Shown: positions 1-9,810 of the stretch, piece after piece
How the letters are laid out: every line of letters starts with the position of its first letter
How positions within the stretch are numbered: the stretch's first letter is position 1
Assembly: GCF_051860505.1 (NCBI RefSeq)
Contig: NZ_JBHYDX010000010.1
Span: 62,001 to 126,000, forward strand
Direction of reading: 5' to 3'
DNA length: 64,000 bases
From: Pannonibacter sp051860505
GTDB lineage: Bacteria > Pseudomonadota > Alphaproteobacteria > Rhizobiales > Stappiaceae
Program-made: the position numbers and the translations under genes
The notes under the pieces: generated by a model
The model's input: only the letters and a program-made list of their open reading frames with translations
The model's database searches: none
What the model was told of the DNA's origin: nothing

Positions 1-1028
1 AGTTGACCGGCCGGATGCGCCAGCTTGCCGCCGGCGATGTCACCAGCGCCGTGACCCATACCGAACGCAAGGATGAGATCGGCCAGATGGCCGGCGCCCT
101 CGGCGTGTTTGTCGAAAACGCAATCGAACGCCAGAAACTGCAGGGCGAGAGCGAGCAGGCGCAGTTGGCCCGTCTGGAGCGGCAGAAGACCATCGAAACG
201 ATGATCTCAACCTTCGAGGCCGATGTGCAGCAGGCGCTGAGCCAGGTTGCCGGCAACACCGAGCGCATGGAACGCACCGCCGGATCGCTCAATGCCATCG
301 CCCAGGCAACTTCCGGCAAGGTGTCCTCGGTCGCCTCGTCCTCCGAGACGACGCAGATCAGCGTGCAAACCGTTGCATCAGCCGCCGAGGAACTGTCGGC
401 GTCCATCGCCGAAATCAGCCGCCAGGTCGACCAGACCAAGGGCGTCGTCAGCGTCGCCACCCGGGCAGCTGCAACCTCGAACGAGCGCGTTGGCAGCCTC
501 GACACGGCCGCGCAGAAGATCGGCGAAGTGGTGAGCCTCATTCAGGCCATTGCCGAGCAGACCAATCTTCTGGCCCTCAACGCGACAATCGAAGCCGCCC
601 GCGCCGGTGAAGCCGGTCGCGGATTTGCGGTGGTTGCGGCTGAAGTGAAGGAACTGGCCAACCAGACGGCCAAGGCGACGGAGGAAATTTCCAACCAGAT
701 CGGCGGCATCCAGACCTCAACTCGCGAGGCCGTGACGTCGATCCAGGAAATCGCCTCCACCATGAACGAGGTCAACCAGTTCACCGCGACCATTGCCGAT
801 GCGATCTCACAGCAGGGCGAAGCGACTCGGGAGATCACCTACAACGTCCAGAAGGCTGCCAGCTGTACCACCGACATGAGCGAAAACGTCGGCAACGTCA
901 TGCAGTCGGCACAGGAAACCAGCCAGTCGGCCGGCGATGTCCTCTCGGTTTCGCAGGACGTGTCGCGTCAGGCGCATAGTTTGCAGTCCACCATCGCGAC
1001 CTTCCTGTCGCAAGTCCGCGCGGCCTGA
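1..1028 (+). CDS. Methyl-accepting chemotaxis protein, C-terminal part (5' end outside window)
   Basis: The reading frame is open to the left edge, so the N-terminal sensor and membrane segments are missing. What remains begins in a HAMP domain (DEIGQMAGALGVF, about residues 20-36 of the visible part). It continues through a long helical linker into the cytoplasmic methyl-accepting signalling domain. The highly conserved hairpin tip, which contacts CheA and CheW, is plain around 545-670 (EQTNLLALNATIEAARAGE, then GFAVVAAEVKELA). The protein should relay an unknown stimulus from the inner membrane to the flagellar CheA/CheW array. No chemotaxis operon genes follow, so this is an orphan receptor. 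A strong hairpin terminator lies 22 bases after the stop. Family assignment is secure; the ligand cannot be told. Confidence 0.95.
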   Translation, partial: LTGRMRQLAAGDVTSAVTHTERKDEIGQMAGALGVFVENAIERQKLQGESEQAQLARLERQKTIETMISTFEADVQQALSQVAGNTERMERTAGSLNAIAQATSGKVSSVASSSETTQISVQTVASAAEELSASIAEISRQVDQTKGVVSVATRAAATSNERVGSLDTAAQKIGEVVSLIQAIAEQTNLLALNATIEAARAGEAGRGFAVVAAEVKELANQTAKATEEISNQIGGIQTSTREAVTSIQEIASTMNEVNQFTATIADAISQQGEATREITYNVQKAASCTTDMSENVGNVMQSAQETSQSAGDVLSVSQDVSRQAHSLQSTIATFLSQVRAA

Positions 1029-1049
1029 CATCCGCCCTCAATCGAATGC

Positions 1050-1076
1050 AGAAGGGCGCCCTTGTGGCGCCCTTTT
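1050..1076 (+). terminator. Rho-independent terminator of the chemoreceptor gene
   Basis: GGGCGCC at 1054-1060 pairs with GGCGCCC at 1066-1072 around a 5-base loop, followed by TTTT. It sits between the chemoreceptor and the convergent ATPase gene. Confidence 0.75.
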
Positions 1077-1087
1077 CGCATCCCCGG

Positions 1088-2575
1088 TCAGGCAGCGGCC
1101 TCCGCGTCACCCGGTGCCGTCTGCCAGCCAAGATCGCTCAAGGTGACGATCCGGTTGCCGCGCATGTCGGTTGCGCAGACGAGGAAGCCGCGCTCTTCCA
1201 TATGGGCCAGAAGCCAGCGGGCGCGGCCGGGTGAGCGGGTGCCATAGGCCTTGGCGATCTCGGCATTGGGCGGGCACGGCGCCTTGGCAAGCGCGGCCTT
1301 GGCCAGCAGCAGATAGACACCGCGCATGTCTTCCGGCAATTCCGCCGCGATCAGGCCGGCGCGTTCCCAGTCGCCAGTGTCCACCTCCCCTGCATCGACA
1401 CCGGCGCGGGCAACCGAGAGCTTTTCTCGGAAATAGGCGAGGTCCGGAACCCCGCCCGGCACCTTGGCAATGCGGCAACGCACCTGGAAATCCTGGTACA
1501 ATGTCGCAACCGGCAGGAACGCCGCGTCAGGCTCGGCCAGGATCGCGGTCATGATCTCCTCGACGGCCGCTTCCCGCGCAGAAAAATCGACCGGCGGCTC
1601 GTCCGGCTGGGCTGGCGCGCTGTTGCGGGCGGCCTCGCTGCGCCCGGCGGCCGACAACTGGCTGAGGATTTCCGCCGTCGATACAGGCTCCGGCGCACGG
1701 GTCCGGATGCGGATTGCTTCGTCTGCCGTCGGGGTAAAAATGAGATCCTTGGCGTCCTCGGCCGGCTGTTCCGGCAAAGGGGTCAGCTTCGGCCCGCCGC
1801 CGCGCCCCATTGTTTCCACCGGACCGATCTTCACAGGGATCGGACGGCGGGACATGGCTGGCCCAAGCGCTACGAAATGCCCGCGGTCCAGATTGCGGAA
1901 CGCCTCCGCCTGACGCCGCTCCATGCCGAGAAGATCCGCGGCGCGGGCCATGTCAATGTCGAGAAACGTACGCCCCATCAGGAAGTTGGAGGCTTCCGCC
2001 GCCACATTCTTGGCCAGCTTGGCCAGGCGCTGGGTCGCAATGATGCCAGCAAGTCCCCGCTTGCGTCCACGGCACATCAGGTTGGTCATGGCCGTCAACG
2101 AGCGGCGCCGGGCTTCTTCAGAGACTTCGCCGGCAGCGGCTGGCGCAAACAGTTGCGCCTCGTCCACCACGACCAGCATCGGATACCACTGATCCCGATC
2201 GGCATCGAACAGCCCGTCCAGAAAAGTGGCGGCAGCCTTCATCTGCCGGTCGGCGTCGAGCCCTTCGAGATTGAGAATGACCGACACGCGGTGCTGTCGC
2301 ACCCGGGCCGCGATCATCTGCAGATCGCGCTCGGTGCCGACGGCATCCACCACCACATGACCGAACTTGTCGGCCAGACTGACAAAATCACCCTCCGGAT
2401 CAATGATCGCCTGCTGCACCCAGCCGGCGGACTGTTCCAGCAGGCGACGCAGCAGATGCGACTTGCCAGAGCCGGAGTTGCCCTGAACCAGCAACCGGGT
2501 TGCCAGAAGCTCCTCAAGATCCATCAGGGCCCGGGCACCGCCCGTCATTTCGCCAATATCGATGCTGACCGTCAT
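1088..2575 (-). CDS. HerA-like ATP-binding protein (DUF87 family)
   Basis: A 495-residue cytoplasmic P-loop ATPase of the HerA/FtsK superfamily. Walker A is GNSGSGKS near residues 32-39, Walker B is LVVVDEAQLF near 134-143. A sensor-like IIATQR and the motif LMCRGRKRGLAGI typical of DUF87 proteins follow. HerA relatives are hexameric DNA translocases that often work with the nuclease NurA, but no nurA is adjacent here. The C-terminal 230 residues are a variable linker followed by a winged-helix-like end. It is transcribed alone, convergent with the chemoreceptor gene. Fold assignment is firm; the DNA-processing role is inferred from the family. Confidence 0.85.
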   Translation of the reverse strand: MTVSIDIGEMTGGARALMDLEELLATRLLVQGNSGSGKSHLLRRLLEQSAGWVQQAIIDPEGDFVSLADKFGHVVVDAVGTERDLQMIAARVRQHRVSVILNLEGLDADRQMKAAATFLDGLFDADRDQWYPMLVVVDEAQLFAPAAAGEVSEEARRRSLTAMTNLMCRGRKRGLAGIIATQRLAKLAKNVAAEASNFLMGRTFLDIDMARAADLLGMERRQAEAFRNLDRGHFVALGPAMSRRPIPVKIGPVETMGRGGGPKLTPLPEQPAEDAKDLIFTPTADEAIRIRTRAPEPVSTAEILSQLSAAGRSEAARNSAPAQPDEPPVDFSAREAAVEEIMTAILAEPDAAFLPVATLYQDFQVRCRIAKVPGGVPDLAYFREKLSVARAGVDAGEVDTGDWERAGLIAAELPEDMRGVYLLLAKAALAKAPCPPNAEIAKAYGTRSPGRARWLLAHMEERGFLVCATDMRGNRIVTLSDLGWQTAPGDAEAAA

Positions 2576-2898
2576 TCCATATCCCGTAGCCGGTGCCCTG
2601 CCCGTCTCCTGTAGTGCCGGAAACGGCCCGGGGCAACGGGTGTCGCGCGCCGGAATACCACGGCGGGACAGTCCCGCGATTCGGGGACAAGGTCAAAACC
2701 CCATGGCAACCATGGGCCTGGTCCCTGAGTGATTCACCACAGGAAAGGCGGCTTTTCCACTGCATGCCCGTTGCCATACCGACCGGAGACAAGGACATCT
2801 ACCCTGCGCCTTTACGATCCTCCGAAATGTCATGCCAAGCACGGTTGCCTTTCCGATTACGTCAACGGTAATCTGCGGCTAAATTCAGGGGAGCCCGC
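2576..2898. other. Intergenic region, divergent promoters
   Basis: About 320 bases separate the HerA-like gene (minus) from the hemolysin-III gene (plus), so both promoters must lie here. I see no open frame with coding character, no convincing riboswitch and no clear operator. A small GC hairpin (CCATGG-containing, about 2700-2720) is the only structure noticed. Confidence 0.5.
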
Positions 2899-3549
2899 AT
2901 GCGCGCGCAGACAAGAGCCGAATACATCGCAGACACCACAGTTCACATCATCGGCATCACGCTTGGATTGGCGGCCACCATCATCCTGCTGTCGCTGGTC
3001 ATACCCGATGCCGGCGCCGGCCGTATCGCCAGCATTTCCATCTACACGGCCTGCCTGATGGCCATGCTCATCTGCTCGGCGCTTTACAACATGCTGGCCA
3101 AGAACGACCACGCCAGCCTGTTCCGGCGGCTGGACCACGCGGCGATCTTCCTGATGATTGCTGGCACCTACACGCCCTTTGCGGCCATGGTCATCGGCGG
3201 ATGGGCGGGGGCCATCGTGCTCGGCGTGGTCTGGGCCGGGGCACTCGCGGGGGCGACCCTCAAGTTGATCCAGTTGAAGCGCTTCGACAAGTTCACCGTG
3301 CCGATCTGCCTCGCGCTTGGCTGGGTGATCGTCTTTGCCTACCAGCCGCTGATCGAGAACGCCTCACCGGCCGGGTTCTGGCTGCTTGTGGCCGGCGGCG
3401 CGCTCTATTCCGCCGGCACTGCGTTCTACGCCTGGAAGTCTCTGCCGTTCCAGAACGCCATCTGGCACACCTTTGTCCTCGCCGCCGCCATCTGCCACTT
3501 CGCCGCAATCCTGACCGATGTTGCGCTCACCCCAGTGATCGGCGCCTGA
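2899..3549 (+). CDS. Hemolysin III family (PAQR-type) integral membrane protein
   Basis: A 216-residue protein with seven predicted membrane segments. It has the family landmarks: an N-terminal stretch ending in HIIGITLG, SALYNMLAKN followed by LDHAAIFLMIAGTYTP, and a late WHTFVLAAAICHFAAI. These histidines and the aspartate form the metal site shared with PAQR receptors. Despite the name, members are not established haemolysins; roles proposed include membrane-lipid homeostasis and hydrolase activity. The ATG is preceded by GGGGAG at 7 bases. It is monocistronic. Its terminator is probably the distal one at 3784-3807, beyond an intergenic repeat. Confidence 0.9.
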   Translation: MRAQTRAEYIADTTVHIIGITLGLAATIILLSLVIPDAGAGRIASISIYTACLMAMLICSALYNMLAKNDHASLFRRLDHAAIFLMIAGTYTPFAAMVIGGWAGAIVLGVVWAGALAGATLKLIQLKRFDKFTVPICLALGWVIVFAYQPLIENASPAGFWLLVAGGALYSAGTAFYAWKSLPFQNAIWHTFVLAAAICHFAAILTDVALTPVIGA

Positions 3550-3575
3550 ACCGGCCGTGTTGTTCTCCTGAAATC

Positions 3576-3600
3576 AAAAAGGCCCTGCAATGCAGGGCCT
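3576..3600 (-). terminator. Terminator hairpin, T-tract on the minus strand
   Basis: AGGCCCTGCA (3580-3589) and TGCAGGGCCT (3591-3600) form a near-perfect stem. Read on the minus strand it is followed by TTTTTGATTT, so it should end the L,D-transpeptidase transcript after that transcript has crossed the repeat element. The stem is almost identical to the one at 3784-3804. Confidence 0.65.
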
Positions 3601-3631
3601 GAGCTTGATGACAAACCTCGAGCTCACCGAA

Positions 3632-3759
3632 GTCATCCCGGCCAAGCGAAGCGCCGAGCCGGGACCGGAGAGCCGGGGCCTCTATCTTTCAATGAGTTAC
3701 CCTAAGAGAGACCTTGGCTCTCCGGTCCCGGGTCTCCGCTCCGCTGCGCCCGGGATGAC
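3632..3759. repeat. 128-bp intergenic palindromic element (copy 1)
   Basis: It is bounded by the inverted ends GTCATCCCGG and CCGGGATGAC. Both arms carry further complementary blocks: GGGACCGGAGAGCC in the left arm against GGCTCTCCGGTCCC in the right arm. The centre is a short AT-rich loop. Another copy of identical length is at 25209-25336, and a right-arm-only copy starts at 40057. It lies between two convergent genes, sandwiched by twin terminator hairpins. Confidence 0.85.
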
Positions 3760-3783
3760 GATAGAGGGTTTGTCAGCAGTCTG

Positions 3784-3807
3784 AGGCCCTGCAACGCAGG
3801 GCCTTTT
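3784..3807 (+). terminator. Rho-independent terminator, plus strand
   Basis: AGGCCCTGC (3784-3792) pairs with GCAGGGCCT (3796-3804), followed by TTTT. It likely ends the hemolysin-III transcript. Confidence 0.65.
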
Positions 3808-3825
3808 CCTCAACGATAACGCCGA

Positions 3826-4608
3826 TCAATTCGGGATCGTCAGCACCGGATCCTGCGGCCTCGGCGGGGCTTTGGGAATGCTGCCGTCCGGTCCGATGAC
3901 GAAGACATGTGTCTTCATCGGCACGCGCTGGTACAGATCCATGACGTCCTGCTGCCACATGCGAATGCAGCCACTGGAAACGCTGCGGCCGATGCTGTCC
4001 GGCTCGTATGTGCCATGGATGCGGTACAGCGTGTCGACATTGCCCTGCCAGAGGTAGAGCGCGCGGGCGCCTAGCGGGTTCTTCGGCCCGCCCTCCATCG
4101 GTTCCTTGTCGTATTTCTTCAGCTCAGGACGGCGCGCGATCATTTCCTTCGGCGGGAACCAGCGCGGCCATTCCTGCTTCATCCGGATCACGGCAACGCC
4201 GGCCCAGGCGAAACCGGCCTTGCCGACGCCAATGCCGTAGCGCAGCGCCTTGTCGCGGCCAAGCGTCCAGTAGAGGAAGTGATTGTGCGGATCGACGATG
4301 ATCGAGCCGGGATCAAGGTCATTTGGATAATGCACGACCTGTCGCCAGAACTTGCGGTCGAAGTTCTGGTACTTGATGGCCGGGATCTCGAACTCGCCAT
4401 CCTTGCGGCCGGCATAGGCCAGGGCGTAGTCGAATTTTTCATCCGGCAACGGCGGCTGGCCAGGCAAGCCGACCGTAGTTGGAAGACTGACAGACTGGCA
4501 GCCGGCGAGCGCGCTGGCCAGCAACAGGGATGCACCACCCAGAAATCCCCGTCGGCTCAGGCCCAGGTCTGCAATCGGGGTCTCGTCATCAGCATGATCA
4601 ACTGCCAT
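3826..4608 (-). CDS. L,D-transpeptidase (YkuD family), exported lipoprotein-like
   Basis: A 260-residue envelope protein. The N-terminus has a twin-arginine motif (LSRRGFLGG, residues 17-25) followed by a hydrophobic stretch ending in LAGC, a lipobox. It is therefore probably exported by Tat and lipid-anchored. The YkuD catalytic block is intact near the end: HGTYEP, then SVSSGCIRM, giving the conserved His, Ser, Cys nucleophile and Arg. The enzyme should form 3-3 peptidoglycan cross-links or attach proteins to murein. It is divergent from the dipeptidase gene. Start ATG 4608 has AAGGTG upstream. The family is secure; cross-linking versus anchoring cannot be separated. Confidence 0.92.
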   Translation of the reverse strand: MAVDHADDETPIADLGLSRRGFLGGASLLLASALAGCQSVSLPTTVGLPGQPPLPDEKFDYALAYAGRKDGEFEIPAIKYQNFDRKFWRQVVHYPNDLDPGSIIVDPHNHFLYWTLGRDKALRYGIGVGKAGFAWAGVAVIRMKQEWPRWFPPKEMIARRPELKKYDKEPMEGGPKNPLGARALYLWQGNVDTLYRIHGTYEPDSIGRSVSSGCIRMWQQDVMDLYQRVPMKTHVFVIGPDGSIPKAPPRPQDPVLTIPN

Positions 4609-4877
4609 TCACATCACCTTCGGAAAATCAGCAGGCAAGCAATAATGCCCCTTTTGCGCCGCGACACGAGCAAAAGGCAATGGGCCATCGGCTTTGCCCG
4701 ATCAAAACCGCGCGAGAGAAGCGGATCCGTCACATTTGTGCTGCACTTCTCTCCGAAAGCGCTCGCTCGCCGCCCCGGCTACGGCTTGCCAGCCCTGAAC
4801 CGCCAGTGTCTTATAGGGCGACGGCAACCCTCAGTTTCCGACCCCGCCCTGCCCCTGCCCAGCCGAAAGACTGCTTC

Positions 4878-5948
4878 GTGAGTGATTCGCCGATTTCCCA
4901 GCCGCTTGTTCCCGTGTTCGATGGTCACAATGACACCTTGCTGAAGCTGGAAATGCGCGAGCAGGACGGCCGCGCCCGTTCTTTTATCGAAGAGAGCAAA
5001 GAAGACCACATTGACCTGCCCCGGGCCCGCAAAGGCGGATTTGCCGGCGGACTGTTTGCAATGTTCGTGCCCTCGGTACGCTCGCAATCTGAAATCCGGG
5101 CACTCCCCAACTCGGATCCGCGCCACTTCGGCCGCCTGTCCCAGCCCGAAGCCCTTGACTACACTCTGCGCATGATGTCCCGCGCATTCCGGCTCGAGCA
5201 GCAGGCCCCGGGGGCCGTCCGGATTTGCCGCAGTTCAAGGGACATCAAGGACGCAATGACCGCAGGGCAGCTGGCGATGGTGCTGCACATCGAGGGAGCG
5301 GAGGCGATTGACCCGGACTTCGCTGCACTGGACGTGCTGCATGCGGCCGGACTGAGGTCAATCGGACCGGTCTGGAGCCGGCGCAATATCTTCAGTGACG
5401 GGGTCCCGATGGCGTTTCCCTCGTCACCTGACACCGGCGACGGCCTGACCGATCTTGGCCGGGACCTGGTGCGCCGCTGCAATCGCATGGGCCTGCTGAT
5501 CGACCTGTCGCATATCACCGAAAAGGGCTTCTGGGACGTGGCAAGGCTCAGCGACCGACCGCTAATCGCCTCGCATTCCAACGCCCACGCCATCTGCCCG
5601 AGCGCCCGCAACCTGACAGACCGTCAGCTCGACGCCATCGCAGAAAGCAAGGGGCTTGTCGGGATCAATTTCCATGTCGCCTTCCTTCGCGAGGACGGAC
5701 GGCACAATGCAGATACGCCGCTAGAGACCATCGTTCGCCACGCTGACCATCTGATCAGCCGGCTTGGCGAAGATCATGTCGGGCTCGGATCTGACTTTGA
5801 TGGCTGTGTCGTTCCGCGCGCGATTGGCGATGTTGGTGGTCTGCCCGCCCTGCTGGATGCCTTCCGGCAGGCCGGATATGGCGACGACCTGATTGCCCGC
5901 ATCGCCTGGCGCAACTGGCTCGGCGTGATTGAACGCTCCGGCCTGTAG
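4878..5948 (+). CDS. Membrane dipeptidase (peptidase family M19)
   Basis: I place the start at GTG 4878 (protein 356 residues, beginning VSDSPISQP). The frame is open further upstream, but that would run through the promoter region and into the divergent transpeptidase gene, and the family similarity begins here. M19 signature pieces are in order: DGHNDTLLKLE with the HxD zinc ligands, LHIEGAEAID, LLIDLSHI, IASHSNAHAI and VGLGSDFDG. Family members hydrolyse dipeptides, including ones with D-residues, at a binuclear zinc site. No signal peptide is visible, so it is probably cytoplasmic. A GntR regulator gene follows after 226 bases, and the opp importer lies beyond it, convergent. Confidence 0.92.
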   Translation: MSDSPISQPLVPVFDGHNDTLLKLEMREQDGRARSFIEESKEDHIDLPRARKGGFAGGLFAMFVPSVRSQSEIRALPNSDPRHFGRLSQPEALDYTLRMMSRAFRLEQQAPGAVRICRSSRDIKDAMTAGQLAMVLHIEGAEAIDPDFAALDVLHAAGLRSIGPVWSRRNIFSDGVPMAFPSSPDTGDGLTDLGRDLVRRCNRMGLLIDLSHITEKGFWDVARLSDRPLIASHSNAHAICPSARNLTDRQLDAIAESKGLVGINFHVAFLREDGRHNADTPLETIVRHADHLISRLGEDHVGLGSDFDGCVVPRAIGDVGGLPALLDAFRQAGYGDDLIARIAWRNWLGVIERSGL

Positions 5949-6090
5949 ATCAGGGCTCAACTCGCGAAGATGTTACCGCCTTGCTCCGGTCAAATGCGGT
6001 AGCAGGATGCTGGACCTGTCTATAGTGGTGCTCTTATTTATTTTTGCTGTTTGATTTGTGGTTCGCAAACATACTGCCTGAAGGGGGATC

Positions 6091-6104
6091 GGACAAATTG
6101 GTCC
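6091..6104. promoter_or_regulatory. Candidate operator palindrome upstream of the GntR gene
   Basis: GGACAAATTGGTCC is an imperfect inverted repeat (GGAC-N6-GTCC) about 70 bases before the GntR start. FCD-type regulators commonly bind short palindromes in their own promoters. This is a pattern observation only. Confidence 0.3.
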
Positions 6105-6174
6105 AGATATCAGCGCGCCCTCACGTGCAATGCCGCTTAATAGTCTTGCCAGATGTGGCTGACAGGGGGGCTGC

Positions 6175-6942
6175 ATGAGCGAAGCGGCATCTCCAATCAT
6201 CCTGACCACGCTACATGCACTGCATGCGGCTGAAGGGGGCCGCAAGAGCAATCACGTCTACTGCGACCTGAAGCGCAAGATGGTGCTTGGCGAGTTGACC
6301 GGCGCAAGCATCCTGACCGAGCAGGCGATTGCGCAGGATTACTCCTGCGCGCAAGGCACCGTGCGCGAAGCCTTGCTGCGCCTCGAACAAGATGGTCTCG
6401 TCGACCGCAAGGGCTATCACGGAACCTACGTCACCCAGCTGTCGGAGGCCGAAGCCGAGGCATTTGTCCGGCTGCGGCTGGAACTGGAATGCGCCGCGAT
6501 CGAACGGGCCGCCCTTCGCCTAGATCCCGATGTGCGCCAGTTCCTCACCCAGTCGGCTGCGGAATACAAGGCTGTCCAGGCAACAGGTGATCTTTATAAT
6601 CTCGTGCTGCTGGACAGGGCCTTTCACCTGCGACTGTTCGAGCAGGCGGACATGCCGAACCTGATGCCCTTGCTGAGCCGCATTCTTCTGCAACTGCATC
6701 GCTACACGATTTCCGGGCGCCTGGGGCCGGAAATCTGGCGCGAGTTGCGGCCGGATCCGCACCGGCTCGTCATCGAGGCGCTTGAGGCCGGCGATCCGGC
6801 CTTGTGCCGTCAGCGGATGCGGGAGCACATCATGAGCAACATCCAGGCCTTCGCTCCGGCGATCTATCACAAAGTGTTTGGCGGGGAGCAGGCCGAGGCT
6901 TTTGCACCGATGCCTCCTCGGTCCACTGCTGCCCCATCCTGA
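6175..6942 (+). CDS. GntR-family transcriptional regulator with FCD domain
   Basis: A 255-residue dimeric repressor-type regulator. The N-terminal winged helix covers about residues 25-90 (LTEQAIAQDYSCAQGTVREALL, then LEQDGLVDRKGYHGTYV), with the typical helix-turn-helix and wing. The C-terminal 150 residues are an all-helical FCD ligand domain with the expected acidic and histidine residues (LDRAFHLRLFEQA, DPHRLVIEAL) that bind a carboxylate through a metal. A G-rich Shine-Dalgarno (AGGGGGG) precedes ATG 6175. It sits between a dipeptidase gene and the convergent peptide importer, so control of peptide use is plausible but unproven. Confidence 0.9.
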   Translation: MSEAASPIILTTLHALHAAEGGRKSNHVYCDLKRKMVLGELTGASILTEQAIAQDYSCAQGTVREALLRLEQDGLVDRKGYHGTYVTQLSEAEAEAFVRLRLELECAAIERAALRLDPDVRQFLTQSAAEYKAVQATGDLYNLVLLDRAFHLRLFEQADMPNLMPLLSRILLQLHRYTISGRLGPEIWRELRPDPHRLVIEALEAGDPALCRQRMREHIMSNIQAFAPAIYHKVFGGEQAEAFAPMPPRSTAAPS

Positions 6943-6989
6943 CGCAAGACAGGCAGCCTGAACACAGCTCGGCAGACACGGAATGGAAA

Positions 6990-7016
6990 GCGGGGCGATC
7001 CATCGGATCGCCCCGT
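6990..7016 (-). terminator. Terminator of the opp operon
   Basis: GGGGCGATCC (6992-7001) pairs with GGATCGCCCC (7005-7014). On the minus strand it is followed by GCTTTCC, a modest T-tract. It lies 35 bases after the last opp gene and faces the GntR gene end. Confidence 0.6.
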
Positions 7017-7048
7017 CAATGTCTTGCACCAGCGCTTGGGCAAACGGA

Positions 7049-8665
<1,617 letters not shown>

Positions 8666-8670
8666 GTCCC

Positions 8671-9798
8671 TCAGCGGTCCTTCGGATCAAGAGCGTCGCG
8701 CAGCCCGTCGCCGATGAAGTTCAAGGCGAACAGTGTCGAGGTCAGGAAGATCGACGGGAACACGAGCATCCAGACCGAGCCTTGCAGGTTGCGCGCGCCT
8801 TCGGAAATCAGCACGCCCCAACTGGTCATCGGCTCCTGCACGCCAAGGCCCAGGAACGACAGGAAGCTCTCCAGCAGGATCACCTTCGGTACCAGGAGTG
8901 TCATGTAGACAACGACAGGGCCCAGCGTGTTCGGGATGACGTGCCGGCGCAGGATGCCGCCGTTCGAAACGCCCATGGCTTCCGCCGCCTGGACATATTC
9001 CTGCCGCTTGATGGTCAGCGTCTGGCCGCGCACGATGCGCGCCATGTCGAGCCATTCCACCGCACCGACCGCGATGAACATCAGCACGAAGTTGCGGCCA
9101 AAGAACACCACCAGCATGATGACGAAGAAGATGAAGGGCAGCGAATAAAGCACGTCGACGACGCGCATCATCACCTGGTCGATCCGCCCGCCGAGATAGC
9201 CAGAGGCTGCGCCATAGATCACACCGATGGAAATCGCGACGAAGGTGGCAAGCAAGCCGATGGTCAGCGATACGCGGCCCGCGATGAACGTGCGGGTCAT
9301 CAGATCACGGCCATTGGCGTCCGTGCCGAAATAGAAGTGGAGATGCCGGATATCCGCCTTGATGACTGCCGACTTCTTGTCCTCGGCAAAATCCTCAAGC
9401 CTTGCGTTCTTGAACAGGTCGCTGCGGTCGACATACTGCACCGAACGCGGATCGATCTCGCGGTTGGACGAGACGCGGACCGAGACGGTGTCGCCCTCCT
9501 GCTCAAAGCCTTCCGTGGTCAGGCGGGCCCGTTTGAGCGCGGACAGGAAGGCCGGCTCGACTTGCTCCGGCAACGGATAGGCCGTCAGGCTCGCGGGAAC
9601 CTTGACGTAGTCCCGATAGACCTGGTCATAGCCATGCGGCGACAGCCAGGGCCCGACAATCGAGATCAGGGTAATCAGCGTCAGCACGATCATGCTGGCG
9701 ACTGCGGCGCGGTTTTTGAGCAGACGGTCGCGGGCATCATCCCACAGGGACCGCCCCTTTACCGGCTCTGCAATCAATTCAGCGGAGGAGACACTCAT
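8671..9798 (-). CDS. Peptide ABC importer permease (OppC type)
   Basis: A 375-residue inner-membrane permease. After the first membrane helix (about residues 33-55) there is an unusually long, charged periplasmic insert of roughly 120 residues. After it come FGTDANGRDLMTRTFIAG and the helices of the standard permease domain. The EAA coupling loop (EAMGVSNGGILRRHVIPN) that docks onto the ATPase is intact. I choose ATG 9798, which has GAGGAG 8 bases upstream, rather than the GTG one codon earlier. It overlaps nothing but is 12 bases from oppB. It pairs with OppB to form the channel. Confidence 0.92.
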   Translation of the reverse strand: MSVSSAELIAEPVKGRSLWDDARDRLLKNRAAVASMIVLTLITLISIVGPWLSPHGYDQVYRDYVKVPASLTAYPLPEQVEPAFLSALKRARLTTEGFEQEGDTVSVRVSSNREIDPRSVQYVDRSDLFKNARLEDFAEDKKSAVIKADIRHLHFYFGTDANGRDLMTRTFIAGRVSLTIGLLATFVAISIGVIYGAASGYLGGRIDQVMMRVVDVLYSLPFIFFVIMLVVFFGRNFVLMFIAVGAVEWLDMARIVRGQTLTIKRQEYVQAAEAMGVSNGGILRRHVIPNTLGPVVVYMTLLVPKVILLESFLSFLGLGVQEPMTSWGVLISEGARNLQGSVWMLVFPSIFLTSTLFALNFIGDGLRDALDPKDR

Positions 9799-9810
9799 CA
9801 CGCTTTCTCC

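Noticed and set aside
3590..3784. 64-codon frame through the palindromic repeat (and a similar one at 25146-25361)
   Set aside because: It is an in-frame reading of the repeat element; both strands give similar RSAEPG/GLRSAAPG-type peptides, as expected for a palindrome.
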